Shown here piece after piece: positions 18,896 to 30,654 of a stretch of 64,000 nucleotides of DNA. Under the pieces are notes generated by a model. That model did not search any database and was not told the origin of the DNA. It saw only the letters and a list, made by a program, of their open reading frames with translations. A program made the translations under genes and the position numbers. Position 1 is the first letter of the stretch. The number at the start of each line of letters is the position of its first letter. Source of the stretch: Neoarius graeffei. Lineage: Eukaryota; Chordata; Actinopteri; Siluriformes; Ariidae. The stretch is taken from contig NC_083572.1 of assembly GCF_027579695.1 (NCBI RefSeq), positions 12,665,915 to 12,729,914 on the forward strand, given 5' to 3'.

Positions 18896-19910
18896 TATAC
18901 CCAGATTTAATCTGGGCAGGGGTTAACTTGGCCTGCTACACCAGTATGCAGTGGTTAGTACCTACCAAAAGTGGTCCAAGGAAGGACAACCGGTGAACCA
19001 GTGACAGGGTCATGGGTGTTGAAGTCTCATTGATTCACATGGGGCACAAAGGCTAGCCCATATGTTCCAATCCCACAGAAGAGCTACTGTTGCACAAACT
19101 TTTGAAAAAGTTCATGCTGACACTTTTCTGTTTGAGCCAGCATTAACTTTTTCAGCAGTTTGTGCTAAGTTAGCTCTTCTGTGGGATTGGAACGTATGGG
19201 CTAGCCTCTGTGCCCCATGTGAATCAGTGAGACTTAGTCACCCATGACCCTGTCACCAGTTCACCGGCTGTCCTTCCTTGGACCACTTTTGGTAGGTACT
19301 AACCACTGCATATCGTAAACAACCCACAAGATGTGCCATTTTGGAGATGCTCAGACCCAGTCATCTAACCATCACAATTTGGCCCTTGTCAAAGTCGCTC
19401 AGATCCTTATGCTTGCCCATTTTTTCTGCTTCCAACACATCAACTTCAAGACCTGACTGTTCTCTTGGTGCCTAATATATCCAACCCCTTGACAGGTGCC
19501 ACTGTAACAACATCCATCCATCCATCCATCCATCCATCCATTATCTGTAGCTGCTTATCCTGTTCTCCAGGCAAGCTGGAGCCTACACTGTAACAACATA
19601 ATCAATGTAATTCATTTAACCCGTCAGGTTTTTTTTAAATGGCTGATCAGTGTCTGTTACAAATTTACTTATTTACCAGTTTTATTTATTCACAGCTTTG
19701 TAAAGCTGAATCAGTAGGCATATTTAGTACAATTTTAGCTGCATGTAAGAACTGAATACAGTATCAGCAGTTGAGGTCTTACTCAAATAAAAGCTCTTGA
19801 TAATCCTAAAATTTACATTTACAAGCACAGAGTCTTCACCCCTGGGTAACCTTTCCATGATATTAAATCAGGCATGGTGAAACATTTTATTCTCAGATTT
19901 CCCACATCTA

Positions 19911-21495
19911 CAACCCCGATTCCAAAAAAGTTGGGACAAAGTACAAATTGTAAATAAAAACGGAATGCAATGGTGTGGAAGTTTCAAAATTCCATATTTT
20001 ATTCAGAATAGAACATAGATGACATACAGTATCATATGTTTAAACTGAGAAAATGTATCATTTAAAGAGAAAAATTAGGTGATTTTAAATTTCATGACAA
20101 CAACACATCTCAAAAAAGTTGGGACAAGGCCATGTTTACCACTGTGAGACATCCCCTTTTCTCTTTACAACAGTACGTCTGGGGACTGAGGAGACAAGTT
20201 AACCCATTCTTTTCTAATGTAGGATTCTAGTTGCTCAACTGCCTTAGGTCTTTTTTGTCATATCTTCTGTTTTATGATGTGCCAAATATTTTCTATGGGT
20301 GAAAGATCTGGACTGAAGGCTGGCCAGTTCAGTACCCGGACCCTTCTTCTACACAGCCATGATGCTGTACTGTAATTGATGCAGTATGTGGTTTGGCATT
20401 GTCACTTCGGAAAATGCAAGGTCTTCCCTGAAAGAGACGTCATCTGGATGGGAGCATATGTTGCTCTAGAACCTGGATATACCTTTCAGCATTGATGGTG
20501 TCTTTCCAGATGTGTAAGCTGCCCATGCCACACACACTAATGCAACCCCATACCATCAGAGATGCAGGCTTCTGAACTGAGCGCTGATAACAATTTGGGT
20601 CGTCCTTCTCCTCTTTAGTCCGAATGACACGGTGTCCCTGATTTCCATAAAGAACTTCTAATTTTGATTCGTCTGACCACAGAACAGTTTTCCACTTTGC
20701 CACAGTCCATTTTAAATGAGCCTTGGCCCAGAGAAGACATCTGCGCTTCTGGATCATGTTTAGATACGGCTTCTTCTTTGAACTATAGAGTTTTAGCTGG
20801 CAACGGCGGATGGCACGGTGAATTGTGTTCACAGATAATGTTCTCTGGAAATATTCCTGACCTGAGCCCATTTTGTGATTTCCAATACAGAAGCATGCCT
20901 GTATGTGATGCAGTGCCGTCTAAGGCCCCGAAGATCACGGGCACCCAGTATGGTTTTTCGGCCTTGACCCTTATGCACAGAGATTCTTCCAGATTCTCTG
21001 AATCTTTTGATATTATGCACTGTAGATGATGATATGTTCAAACTCTTTGCAATTTTACACTGTCAAACTCCTTTCTGAAATTGCTCCACTATTTGTCGGC
21101 GCAGAATTAGGGGGATTGGTGATCCTCTTCCCATCTTTACTTCTGAGAGCCGCTGCCACTCCAAGATGCTCTTTTTATACCCAGTCATGTTAATGACCTA
21201 TTGCCAATTGACCTAATGAGTTGCAATTTGGTCCTCCAGCTGTTCCTTTTTTGTACCTTTAACTTTTCCAGCCTCTTATTGCCCCGTCCCAACTTTTTTG
21301 AGATGTGTTGCAGTCATGAAATTTCAAATGAGCCAATATTTGGCATGAGATTTCAAAATGTCTCACTTTCGACATTTGATATGTTGTCTATGTTCTATTG
21401 TGAATACAATATCAGTTTTTGAGATTTGTAAATTATTGCATTCCATTTTTATTTACAATTTGTACTTTGTCCCAACTTTTTTGGAATCGGGGTTG
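19911..21495 (-). mobile_element. Tc1-like element family W, full-length copy W2 (1585 bp)
   Basis: The ends CAACCCCGATTCC and GGAATCGGGGTTG are inverted, with TA at 19909-19910 and 21496-21497. AAAAAAGTTGGGAC recurs as an inner subterminal repeat near both ends. It gives the uninterrupted reference for copy W1. Confidence 0.94.
19990..21134 (-). pseudogene. Tc1 family W transposase relic
   Basis: The minus-strand ATG at 21134 begins MGRGSPIPLILRRQ, followed by the same early TGA as in W1. The HTH (STVHNIKRFRESGRIS) has lost one Ile codon. The longest open part (20440-20871) covers [17 protein letters not shown], catalytic-block WSDESKLE and [12 protein letters not shown]. Stops then precede the region of the second Asp and the Glu. 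The carboxyl boundary is approximate. Because the early TGA is shared, it was present in the copy that gave rise to both, or the true start is downstream. Confidence 0.85.
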
Positions 21496-21497
21496 TA

Positions 21498-22177
21498 CAT
21501 AAAATATTCAGAAGCTGCCATTATGTATTTGTAATAATATATTATGTCACTGAAACATCTGTTTGACAGTGGATATGAACCCTCTTCATTTTCAGTCTGG
21601 AAGGAACTTAAACACCCTAATGCAGAGAAAGATGATGAAAAGTAAATGTTAAAAAGTGAATTCTGTGGCACTTGGGACTCTATTTTCACGCAAGCTCAAC
21701 CTGGGCATAGCTTATACTATAGAAAATTTACATTTAGATTGAATGCTATTAAGCACTCTTGAGTAGTTAGAGAACAAGCTGGCTAGCAAATAAAAGAAAT
21801 TCTCAATTTCTCCATATTCTTGTTTGCCAAAGAATTCAGTTTGTGGAACGAACAAACGAAACAAACATTTTCAAGAAATGGCAAATTTGTTCGCCATCAA
21901 ATTTTCTCTGAAGACAAATTTCAGATCAATAACTTAGTTAACAGTTCCAGTTGATTGCACAGCTATCTAGCTAACAGTGCTAATGTTGTCTGCTTCATAC
22001 TTTGACTTGTCTTTTCATCCTTCTTAGAAAGCGCTCACACCAGTAACGTTAAAAGAGTAATAACTCCCACTCTTACATGTTCTTTCATCTGAAAACTCCA
22101 GTGGCCATGCAGTAGAGACTGGAATAGGGCATTTTTCTTGTTTTTCTTAGTGTTTGCATTGTAAACAAGGCCACTAT

Positions 22178-22218
<41 letters not shown>

Positions 22219-23175
22219 TTCTGATTTGCAGGATCTGCAATATTTATTGGTTTGATTGATATCTGCTTAATAATTCCCTTTTCCCCATCTCTCAATATAT
22301 CTTAATACATAAATACAGGTAGTCGTCGACTTACGACCTACAGTAAGCGCCAACGTTGATATATTTATATAAAATATATTTTGTACTAAATATAAATCTA
22401 TGTAAAACAAATTTTAAATAAAAACTGTTTTGTTAACTTAATACCACATACTTATTTATTTATTTATTTATAAATAATCATCTGGGTGTTGATAACTGTG
22501 GACAAAGGTGTCAATACTTGTGGAACAGCGTCATATGATCTGATGCGCTAAGTAATCGGGAATCAACTTTTTTTTTTCCAGTGGAAGTTTGAGTAATTAT
22601 TCATGCACAGTTTATGAACTGAAAGTCTTTTCTACTTTTGCAATGACCAAAAGATTGTTAAGGTGTTGATAATTGTAGCTGCCGCTCTAGTAAAAATGGT
22701 GCACAGGCCTGAGTTACAGGGGTGGAAAGTAACAAACATAATTTACACTCATTACAGGTTTACTGTGACTCTACTTTTTGAATATAATTGTCATATATTC
22801 AACTTTGATACAATTATTTTTGATTACTGTTAGAGTTCTTTTTTTAAAATGCATTGAATGCCAGAAGACAGTAACTCAATTAAATTGTAAAATGTGCAAA
22901 TTTAAAATTATTTAATTTCACCTCTACTACCAAAATCTTCATGAGCATTGCAGCTGGAGGAGCGTTTGGTTACAGGATCATATGGAGTCACCATTGGTCT
23001 TCTGTCTCCTCCTTAGTGATGGCTTCAAAGTGCTGTTTTTGTTCCTGGTCAAGTAGAGCCTGAAGTTGCTTCTGGTGGAGGCTGGCAAGGGACTTAATTA
23101 TCTTGGTGAGTGAGGAGGTTTCGATGGAGGCTCTTGGTACTCAGTTGTCAGGTTTCTGTACCATTGTAGAATGCA

Positions 23176-23224
<49 letters not shown>

Positions 23225-23388
23225 ACTGGGAAGCATTTTATGCAACATTTTAATACTTGTCCTCCTTTCATTTTTCTTTTCCTTATACAGACACACTTTA
23301 GCCTCTACCTTTTCCACTTAATAAACATTTTAAAAATCCTAAACACTAAGTCGTTCATGACTTCTTAAGTTCAAGTGTGGAGTTCTCA
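21498..23388. other. AT-rich sequence with microsatellites, no gene seen
   Basis: Contains (GT)n at 22179-22217 and a (GT)n(GA)n at 23176-23221. A block near 22318 (GTAGTCGTCGACTTACGACC) looks like part of another repeat. No open frame longer than chance, and no splice-flanked exon I can defend. Confidence 0.5.
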
Positions 23389-23389
23389 G

Positions 23390-23426
23390 CGTTTAAGTCA
23401 AGGCTGAAAACATATCTGTTTCGTCA
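23390..23426 (+). repeat. Short inverted copy of the L2-like coding end
   Basis: The bases around TTTAAGTCAAGGCTGAAAAC are the complement of 24360-24395 in the adjacent minus-strand LINE. They abut that LINE's 3' terminus, giving a tail-to-tail arrangement. Confidence 0.6.
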
Positions 23427-25290
23427 AGTGTCAAGTCAAGTTTATTTGTATAGCGCTTTTAACAATAAACATTGTTGCAAAGCAGCTTTACAGAATTTGA
23501 ACTACTTAAAATATTAGCTAATTTTATCCCTAATCTATCCCCAAAGAGCAAGTCTGTGGCGACGGTGGCAAGGAAAAACTCCCTCAGATGACATGAGGAA
23601 GAAATCTCGAGAGGAACCAGACTCAAAAGGGAACCCATCCTCATTTGGGCAACTGCAGACAACATGATTATAGCATTAACAGTCCTAACATAAAGTCAGC
23701 TTCATTGATGCTATAAACCCCCCACCGACGGAAACTCAAGCGCAAAACCGTCCATGACAACCGCAGCCCTAAAGTCAGCAAGTCAACTGCAGTCCTAAAG
23801 TCAGCAAGTCAACTGCCAGTCCCCAGCCATAAAAGCACCACTGCAAGAGTCCAGAGCATCCTCCAGGCGCAACACCCAACTGTCCACATGGGACTGCCCT
23901 CCACAGGAGTGATGCAATGAGATTCCAACCAGACCCAGGGCACCAGGATGGATCAGGCAGGTCTGAGGAGTAGAAGAGGTCAGCATCTCGATCCCAGGAC
24001 TGACATGTAACTCAGAGGGACAGATTTGGGGGGGGAGAAAAAAAAACACAGGTTGTTAGGTATGCCCAATGTCACCTGAATAAATAGAAACAGTATACAT
24101 ATTGCATTGAGTACAAGCAGGGACTCCAGCAACTAACTATGACAGCATAACTAAAAGTGGAGAGCCAGAAGGTAACACAGGCATGAGGGAGCCCCGGGAC
24201 ATAAAGTAACCAGCTACTACACCGTCAACAAATTCGACTGAGCAAGCGAGTGGGGGACTGACAGCATCCATACATCCCAGTTTACCAAAACACTATGTCT
24301 GAGGACCCTCCAGATCTACACCTTTACCTCATAAATACTATTAACAAAAGGCTTGAGTAAACAGATATGTTTTCAGCCTAGACTTAAACGCTGAGACTGT
24401 GTCTGATTCCTGAACATTACTTGAAAGGCTGTTCCATAACTGTGGGGCTTTGTAAGAAAAGGCTCTGCCCCCGATGTAGCCTTCACTATACGAGGTACCA
24501 GCAGATAGCCTGCATCTTTTGATCTAAGTAGGCGTGGTGGGTCATAGAGGACCAGAAGTTCACTGAGGTACTGTGGTGCGAGACCACTCAGTGCTTTAAA
24601 GGTCAGTAGTAGTATTTCATAATCAATACGAAATTTGATTGGGAGCCAATGCAGTGTGGATAAGACGGGTGATGTGGTCATATTTTCTAGTTCTAGTAAG
24701 GACTCTTGCTGCTGCATTTTGAACTAACTGGAGTTTGTTTATGCACTTATTGGAACATCCAGACAGTAAGGCATTACAATAATCCAACCTGGAGGTAATG
24801 AAAGCATGAACTAGTTTTTCCGCGTCATGTAGTAACATTAAATTTCTTATCTTAGCAATATTTCTGAGATAAAAGAAAGCTATCCGGGTGATGTTATCAA
24901 TGTGAGTTTCGAATGAAAGACTGGGGTCAATAATCACCCTGAGATCTTTTACTGCTGTACGTGAAGAAACAGAAAGGCCATCCAGAGTTACTGTGTAATC
25001 AGAAAACATCTAGCTGCATGTGGTCCGAGTACAAGTACTTCAGTCTTGTCAGAGTTAAGCAGAAGGAAATTAACAAGCATCCAGTGTCTAATGTCCTTTA
25101 CACATTCCTTAATTCTATTAAGATGATGTCTCTCATCAGGTTTTGCAGAAACATGCAACTGTGCCATCAGCATAACAGTGGAAACTAATACAATGTTTAC
25201 AAATAATATCACCCAGAGGTAACATATACAAAGAAAAAAGCAGTGAACCCAAGACAGAACCTTGTGGAACACCAAACTTTACCTCAGTAT
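23427..25290 (-). mobile_element. L2-like LINE (second family), 5'-truncated with long 3' UTR
   Basis: The minus-strand 3' UTR occupies 23427-24370; its end reads TGTCAAGTCAAGTTTATTTG on the plus strand. Coding relics follow to 25275 and then stop abruptly. The left end abuts a short inverted piece of the same coding end. Confidence 0.8.
24373..25275 (-). pseudogene. L2-like LINE reverse transcriptase 3' part, frameshifted
   Basis: Three overlapping frames carry the carboxyl half: NSDKTEVLVLGP (25275-24988), then LVHAFITSRLDYCNALLSGC and LQLVQNAAARVLT (25009-24623), then STLHWLPIKFRIDYEILLLT and FKALSGLAPQYL (24717-24373). These are the same motifs as in the L2 at 16463 but clearly diverged. 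The YADD region reads YCYADG-like fragments and is broken. At least two frameshifts; non-functional. Confidence 0.82.
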
Positions 25291-25322
25291 GTCAAGAAAA
25301 ATCACCATTTATGATGAATTTG

Positions 25323-25433
25323 CGATGACCCTAGTGACTTGCCCAAGGTGTACCCCGCCTCTTGCCCATAGTCAGCTGGGATAAGCTACAGCTTGCCCGC
25401 AACCCTGCACAGGATAAGTGGTTATGGATAACG
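25323..25433 (+). repeat. SINE tail fragment, sense orientation
   Basis: GATGACC...CAGCTGGGATAAGC...GGATAAGTGG matches the SINE 3' body and ends in (GGAT)-like repeats. It faces the opposite-strand SINE at 25467, so the two tails form an inverted repeat around 25440-25466. Confidence 0.8.
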
Positions 25434-25466
25434 GATGGATCGATGGACGATTCTGTGGGTTGAGAA

Positions 25467-25818
25467 TCCATCCATTATACATAACCACTTATCCTATGCA
25501 GGGTTGCGGGCAAGCTGGAGCCTATCCCAGCTGACTATGGGCGAGAGGCAGGGTACACCCTGGACAAGTCACTTGGTCATCACAGGGCTGACACACGGAG
25601 AGAAACAACTAATTCACGGTCAATTTAGAGCCACCAATTAGCCTAACCTGCATGTCTTTGGACTGTGGGGGAAACTGGAGCACTCAGAGGAAACCCACAC
25701 AGACACAGGGAGAACATGCAAACTCCACACAGAAAGGCCCCCGTCAGCCACTGAGCTCAAACCCAGAACCTTCTTGCTGCGAGGCAACAGTGCTAACAAC
25801 TACACCACCGTGCTGCTC
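25467..25818 (-). mobile_element. tRNA-headed SINE with 12-bp TSD
   Basis: GTGGGTTGAGAA is at 25455-25466 and 25819-25830. On the minus strand the element runs from a diverged tRNA-like head (near 25815) to an ATGGAT tail. A/B box regions carry several changes, so it is older than the copies at 51158 and 60298. Confidence 0.9.
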
Positions 25819-25830
25819 GTGGGTTGAGAA

Positions 25831-26529
25831 ATTAAAATAAAAACTCTCTGGCACAATTAAAGGGATTCCTGACTGTAAAAGGTTTGAGAACACCTGGTGT
25901 AGAGAACACTTCCCAAAGCCATATTTGCCAAGTAAATCTGCCAGCTGGTAAAGCAGATCCAGGCCAGCCTTGATACTAATGGCATTCAAAAGAGTATTGG
26001 GATCTGCAGACGTGTAGAATATAATTTGTGTATGGTGCATTTTGTAGATCTGGGCATTCTTCTAATCATTCTTAAAGTATATTTTGCTATTGAATGTTAG
26101 CGAGTGGTGTAAATACAATCTGAATTGTATTGCTGTTATGTTACTTAAAGTCTCGAGAGAACAGGTTTGTAGTTGTACTATTTCCTGGAAATGACAGGAG
26201 ATCAGTAAACACAGGTCTTTAAAGGTGTGTACGAAACAGTTTAAAGAGATGTACATAACTGCAAAAAAAATGTTTGGCATGCATGAGTCACAGGGGTGGA
26301 AAATCATGAACTCTTCTGTCCTTTCTTTATCGTACTTGAGTGCATGGTTTATTGTAATAAATTTTTGTGTAGAATTAAGTCAGAGTACTTTTACATTAAA
26401 AAAAAAATTCATTTTGATACATCAAGGTTACAGAGTAAAATACCTTTAAATCCAGGAGATAAGTCATGTAAAAGACTAAAGCAGTTTTCTTTCAAAAGCT
26501 ATGCTTCAGGGAACAAATGTTTTTAGTCA
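25831..26529. other. Unclassified AT-rich sequence
   Basis: No terminal repeats, RNA genes or supported coding frame seen. Confidence 0.4.
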
Positions 26530-26537
26530 GCAGAATC

Positions 26538-28198
26538 CAGTGGCGGCTGGTAGTCTTTTAAACAGGGGAGGCTGGTCGGTTACGATATTTCCAGATTTTA
26601 AAAGAAAAAAGAAAAAACACATCAATTTTGCCCATACTCTTGCCTCTGATCTGGCTGATTGTTGGCAGGGTCACAAACTGTGAAATAACAGGTTCTTTTG
26701 GCCCATTAGCCTACTGTCCAATATACATGATGGTGGTGTTGGAGGGGGGTATATTTTAACATTTTATATTTTAAAATTGTGGCATGTTGTTTAAAAATTG
26801 ATCATTAATGAAAGCAGCTCTTTGTCAGGAACCTCAGCAGTAACAGCAGAGTGTTCTGGAATAGGCACAAGCACTGACCTTGGGGAGCCAAACATAGAGC
26901 TGGGTGCCACACATTTCATTCAATGACACTTTCCCTATATTTTACTTATTTTGACTGAGAAATGTTTTATTGACAATTTTGATAACCCTTCACTTTTAAT
27001 CCAGGTCTGTAGTGTGAAATGTTCTCGGCTGTGTTTTTGTTTAAAAATGTTTTCCAAATTGTAGCTGTGTTTAATTCATATCCAGAAAAATATATATTCC
27101 AATATAATATACTCAGCATAAACATTTTAAATAGATTCTATATTTTTGGTCCATCCATGACATATTACTAAAGTAGCCTATTTACTGTTGTTGATGTGGG
27201 TCATTTGCTGTTAGCTAATTCACTTTCTCATACCAGGAGAGCTGAAAGGAACGAGTATTATTCCCTACCTTTTTCACCAAGTCAATTTGAGGCGTTGGTC
27301 TACCCTGCTCTTTAATTTAAATTTTTTCCTTGAAAGGAAGACTGGCAAATGGCTTCACCAAAATTAAATCAGCAATGCTTGGCATCCGTGCGCAGCTTTC
27401 TTGCTAGCTGACTAGCCCCCTCAAGTTCAGTCACTCAAATAAACAAAATTTCTGGAACTAAGATAGCAAACTTGACAACACTATATTTACACTTTATTTA
27501 CAATGAAAATATATACAAACTAAAAAAGCTGGTAGAAACCGTATGTAATGAATGAAATCGAAATGTAAGCTGATCTGTTACAATACACCACAACACTTGC
27601 GAATCCGCATGGGACTGAACTGAGATTCACCGCTGCCTGTCTATATTTGAAACGAGCTGTCAATCAAAGAAAATATCCAGCTGCTTTCACCAATCACCAG
27701 TCTCCTCACAGAAACTGCCATGTCCCTCCCACTGTGAGGCTGGGAGTCCGTAGGCAGGCATTTTCGCAGTATTTGTCCAATAACCGTCTTGCATTTTGAG
27801 ATTGAAAAGCGCATAGCTCCCAAATGCCATTGAAGTCCACTGAGGCTGGGAGTCCGGTGGGCGGGCGTTTTCGCAGTATTTGTCCAATAATCGTCTTGCA
27901 TTTTGAGACTGAAAAGCGCATAGCTCCCAAATGCCATTGAAGCCCACTGAGGCTGGGCTGCATCGCGCTGTCACGAGGGGGAAAAACTCACGCGCACATT
28001 AGGCGAACTGGGGAAAGTTATAACGGAATGATTTCGCACTGTAGTTGGGTTGAGTACATATTTCTATGATTCTGGATCTGAAATAGCAATGTTATAAGGT
28101 CGGCTATAACATAAGCCTAGCAGAATTCATCCTACATGATGTTCGTCATTTTTAAAGGAGGCTGAGCCTCCCTCGTTGTCTTAGAGCAATTGCCCGTG
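26538..28198. mobile_element. hAT element family Z, copy 2 (1661 bp), 8-bp TSD with one mismatch
   Basis: GCAGAATC (26530-26537) and GCAAAATC (28199-28206) flank ends CAGTGGCGGCTGG and CAATTGCCCGTG. It lacks the Harbinger insertion of copy 1 and keeps about 75 bp near 26840-26900 that copy 1 has lost. The 106-bp tandem duplication and the SWYEKVNWLT transposase relic (27200-27385) are present with indels. Confidence 0.9.
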
Positions 28199-28206
28199 GC
28201 AAAATC

Positions 28207-28375
28207 CATGTCTAAGACAGTGGAGCTACATGAGCATCCTTGGTCCAATTCAGCAGATATCTTCAGATTCAAAGTAAACAGTGTGACAACGATTTGCAAC
28301 TTATGTGAGCCACAACCTGTGGAAATATTGACATTTCAACATCAGCCCTGTAGAAAAATGTACAGATGAGTTCTT
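28207..28375 (+). other. Short frame with a possible BED-like start, uncertain
   Basis: ATG at 28208 opens MSKTVELHEHPWSNSADIFR... with a later CNLC pair, reminiscent of BED zinc fingers. The frame closes after about 50 codons and lacks the paired His. Recorded only as a weak possibility. Confidence 0.15.
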
Positions 28376-28379
28376 AGCT

Positions 28380-28750
28380 AGGTGGCATGGTGGTGTAGTG
28401 GTTAGCACTGTCACCTCACAGCAAGAAGGTCCTGAGTTCGAGCCCAGTGGCCGGCGAGGGCCTTTCTGTGTACAACTTGCATGTTCTCCCCGTGTCTGCA
28501 TGGGTTTCCTCTGGGTACTCCGGTTTACCCCACAGTCTAAACACATGCAGGTTAGGTGGCTCTAAATTGACCAGGTGTGAATGTGAGTGTGAATGGCTGT
28601 TTGTCTCTGTGTCAGCCCTGCAATAACCTGGCGACTTGTCCAGGGTGTACCCTGCCTCTCACCCATAGTCAGCTGGGATAGGCTCCAGCTTGCCTGTGAC
28701 CCTAAAGAACAGAATAAGCAGCTACAGATAATGGATGGATGGATGGATGG
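28380..28750 (+). mobile_element. tRNA-headed SINE with (ATGG)n tail
   Basis: The head has TGGTGTAGTGG and an altered B box (GAGTTCGAGCCC). The body matches other copies, and the tail is (GGAT)n at about 28730-28750. TTAGCTAG flanks it on the left (28374-28381) and at 28756-28763. Confidence 0.88.
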
Positions 28751-28763
28751 AGGTATTAGCTAG

Positions 28764-29627
28764 CTAAGTGAGCTAGACTAGCTCGTCAGATCTTTCGATG
28801 TTTGAAAATATGAAATCTCTGTATTAAACTTAAGATGTCACTTTGGTGTTTGGTAATGACGACCTTTTGTGTTAAATATAGCTACATGTATATAAGTATT
28901 ACTCAAAAGAAAGTTTAAGGAACCTATTTGCTAGATGATTAAATATGTAGCATGTATGAATGAACATAATCTAACTACCTAATGAACCAAGTAAGCTACT
29001 GAAACAGCATTTGGTTGTTAGCTAGCAAGCTAATGTGACCTTTCTTCATATCACTGTTGATAATTGAAGTTGTGTCCACAAAAGCATAGCTAACTTGGTT
29101 AGTTAATTCTTTCACCACTGCATAACTTGATATACAGACTGCTGTATACACTATGTAACTTTTATATAAGAAATACCATTAACACAAAGTAACGTTTTGA
29201 TAAATTTAATATAAAATCAGTACACAATTTTAAAATACATTTTAGTGAACTAGAGTGTGTACCATAGTGACATATTTGGTACTGTTGGAAATTAGAGGAA
29301 TTCTGCTTCGAGGATATGTAACACTTATGACAAACTGAACACATGTAAATACACAGGTGTGCAAAGGTAAATTACAGGTAAATTTCTTATTAATTACGTA
29401 TCTTTAAAATAACATAATTTGGCCTCAACATTGCTCAGAACCAACTATAACAAGATCAACTGTGAGCTACTGCTCACTTACGTATCTCCCCACTCTTGCT
29501 TATATCAGAATGCAAGCAATCGAAGGAATAGGACACTTATTATGAATGTTGACTTCAACAAATAATTAACTCTGAAACAAGTAAAGAGCAGTGTCTCTCC
29601 CCAGGGATTTCAAATAGCATCCTGCTC
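28764..29627. other. AT-rich sequence, no feature recognised
   Basis: Rich in TAGCTA motifs at the left end. No coding frame, repeat termini or RNA gene seen. Confidence 0.45.
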
Positions 29628-30654
29628 CAGTGGTGCTTGAAAGTTTGTGGACCCTTTAGAATTTTCTGTATTTCTGCATAAATATGACCTAAAACAACAT
29701 CAGTTTTTCACACAAGTTCTAAAAGTAGATAAAGAGAACCCAGTTAAACAAATGAGACAAAAATATTATACTTGGTCATTTATTTATTGAGGAAAATGAT
29801 CCAATATTACATCTCTGTGAGTGGCAAAAGTATGTGAACCTCTCGGATGAGCAGTTAATTTGAAGGTGAAATTAGAGTCAGGTGTTTTCAATCAATGAGA
29901 TGACAATCAGGTGTGAGTGGGCACCCTGTTTTATTTAAAGAATAGGGATCTATCAAAGTCTGATCTTCACAACACGTTTGTGGAAGTGTATCATGGCATG
30001 AACACAGGAGATTTCTGAGGACCTCAGAAAAAGCATTGTTGATGCCCATCAGGCTGGAAAAGGTTACAAAACCATCTCTAAAGAGTTTGGACTCCACCAA
30101 TCCACAGTCAGACAGATTGTGTACAAGTGGAGGAAATTCAAGACCATTGTTACCCTCCCCAGGAGTAGTCGGCCAAAAAGATCACTCCAAGAGCAAGGCG
30201 TGTAATAGTCGGCGAGGTCACAAAGGACCCCAGGGTAACTTCTAAGCAACTGACGGCCTCTCTCACATTGGCTAATGTTCATGAGTCCACCATCAGGAGA
30301 ACACTGAACAACAATGGTGTGCATGGCAGGGTTGCAAGGAGAAAGCCACTGCTCTCCAAAAAGAACATTGCTGCTCATCTGCAGTTTGCTAAAGATCACA
30401 TGGACAAGCCAGAAGGCTATTGGAAAAATGTTTTGTGGACAGATGAGACCAAAATAGAACTTTTTGGTTTAAATGAGAAGCGTAATGTTTGAAGAAACAA
30501 AAACACTGCATTCCAGCATAAGAAACTCATCCTATCTGTGTAACATGGTGGTGGTAGTATCATGATTTGGGCCTGTTTTGCTGCATCTGGGCCAGGACAG
30601 CTTGCCGTCATTGATGGAACAATGAATTCTATATTATACCAGTGAATTCTAAAG

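Larger units (their letters stand above)
12896..18940. mobile_element. 6-kb element with TGT...ACA inverted ends and 4-bp TSD CCAG, possibly Ginger-like
   Basis: The left end TGTAACAGGCC and the complement of the right end TGTAGCAGGCC match at 10 of 11 bases. CCAG is duplicated at 12892-12895 and 18941-18944, and the flanks rejoin to the Tc1-X reading frame (TTCCCAGTATGCAG). Both subterminal regions carry GGTATA and CCTAGGC-type motifs in opposite orientation. Ginger transposons are known for TGTNR tips and 4-bp TSDs, which fits, but no integrase-like coding region is visible. Removing the nested hAT, SINE and L2 leaves about 0.9 kb, so it would be a non-autonomous element. Confidence 0.55.
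12657..19652. mobile_element. Tc1-like family X, palindromic (fold-back) relic, copy X2
   Basis: The left arm (12657-12895 and 18941-19130) is the plus-strand 5' half of Tc1-X, from the terminal CACCGATCAGCC through [13 protein letters not shown] and the HTH. The right arm (19131-19652) is the same half inverted, ending GGCTGATCAGTG. The arms meet near 19135 within the transposase frame, so the catalytic half is gone. TA is at 12655-12656; the right TA is altered. The right arm has a (CATC)n plus SINE-tail fragment at about 19508-19590, and the left arm a 6-kb insertion. Confidence 0.85.

Noticed and set aside
28208..28375. BED zinc-finger gene
   Set aside because: Only one cysteine pair and a short frame; no His pair or downstream exon.
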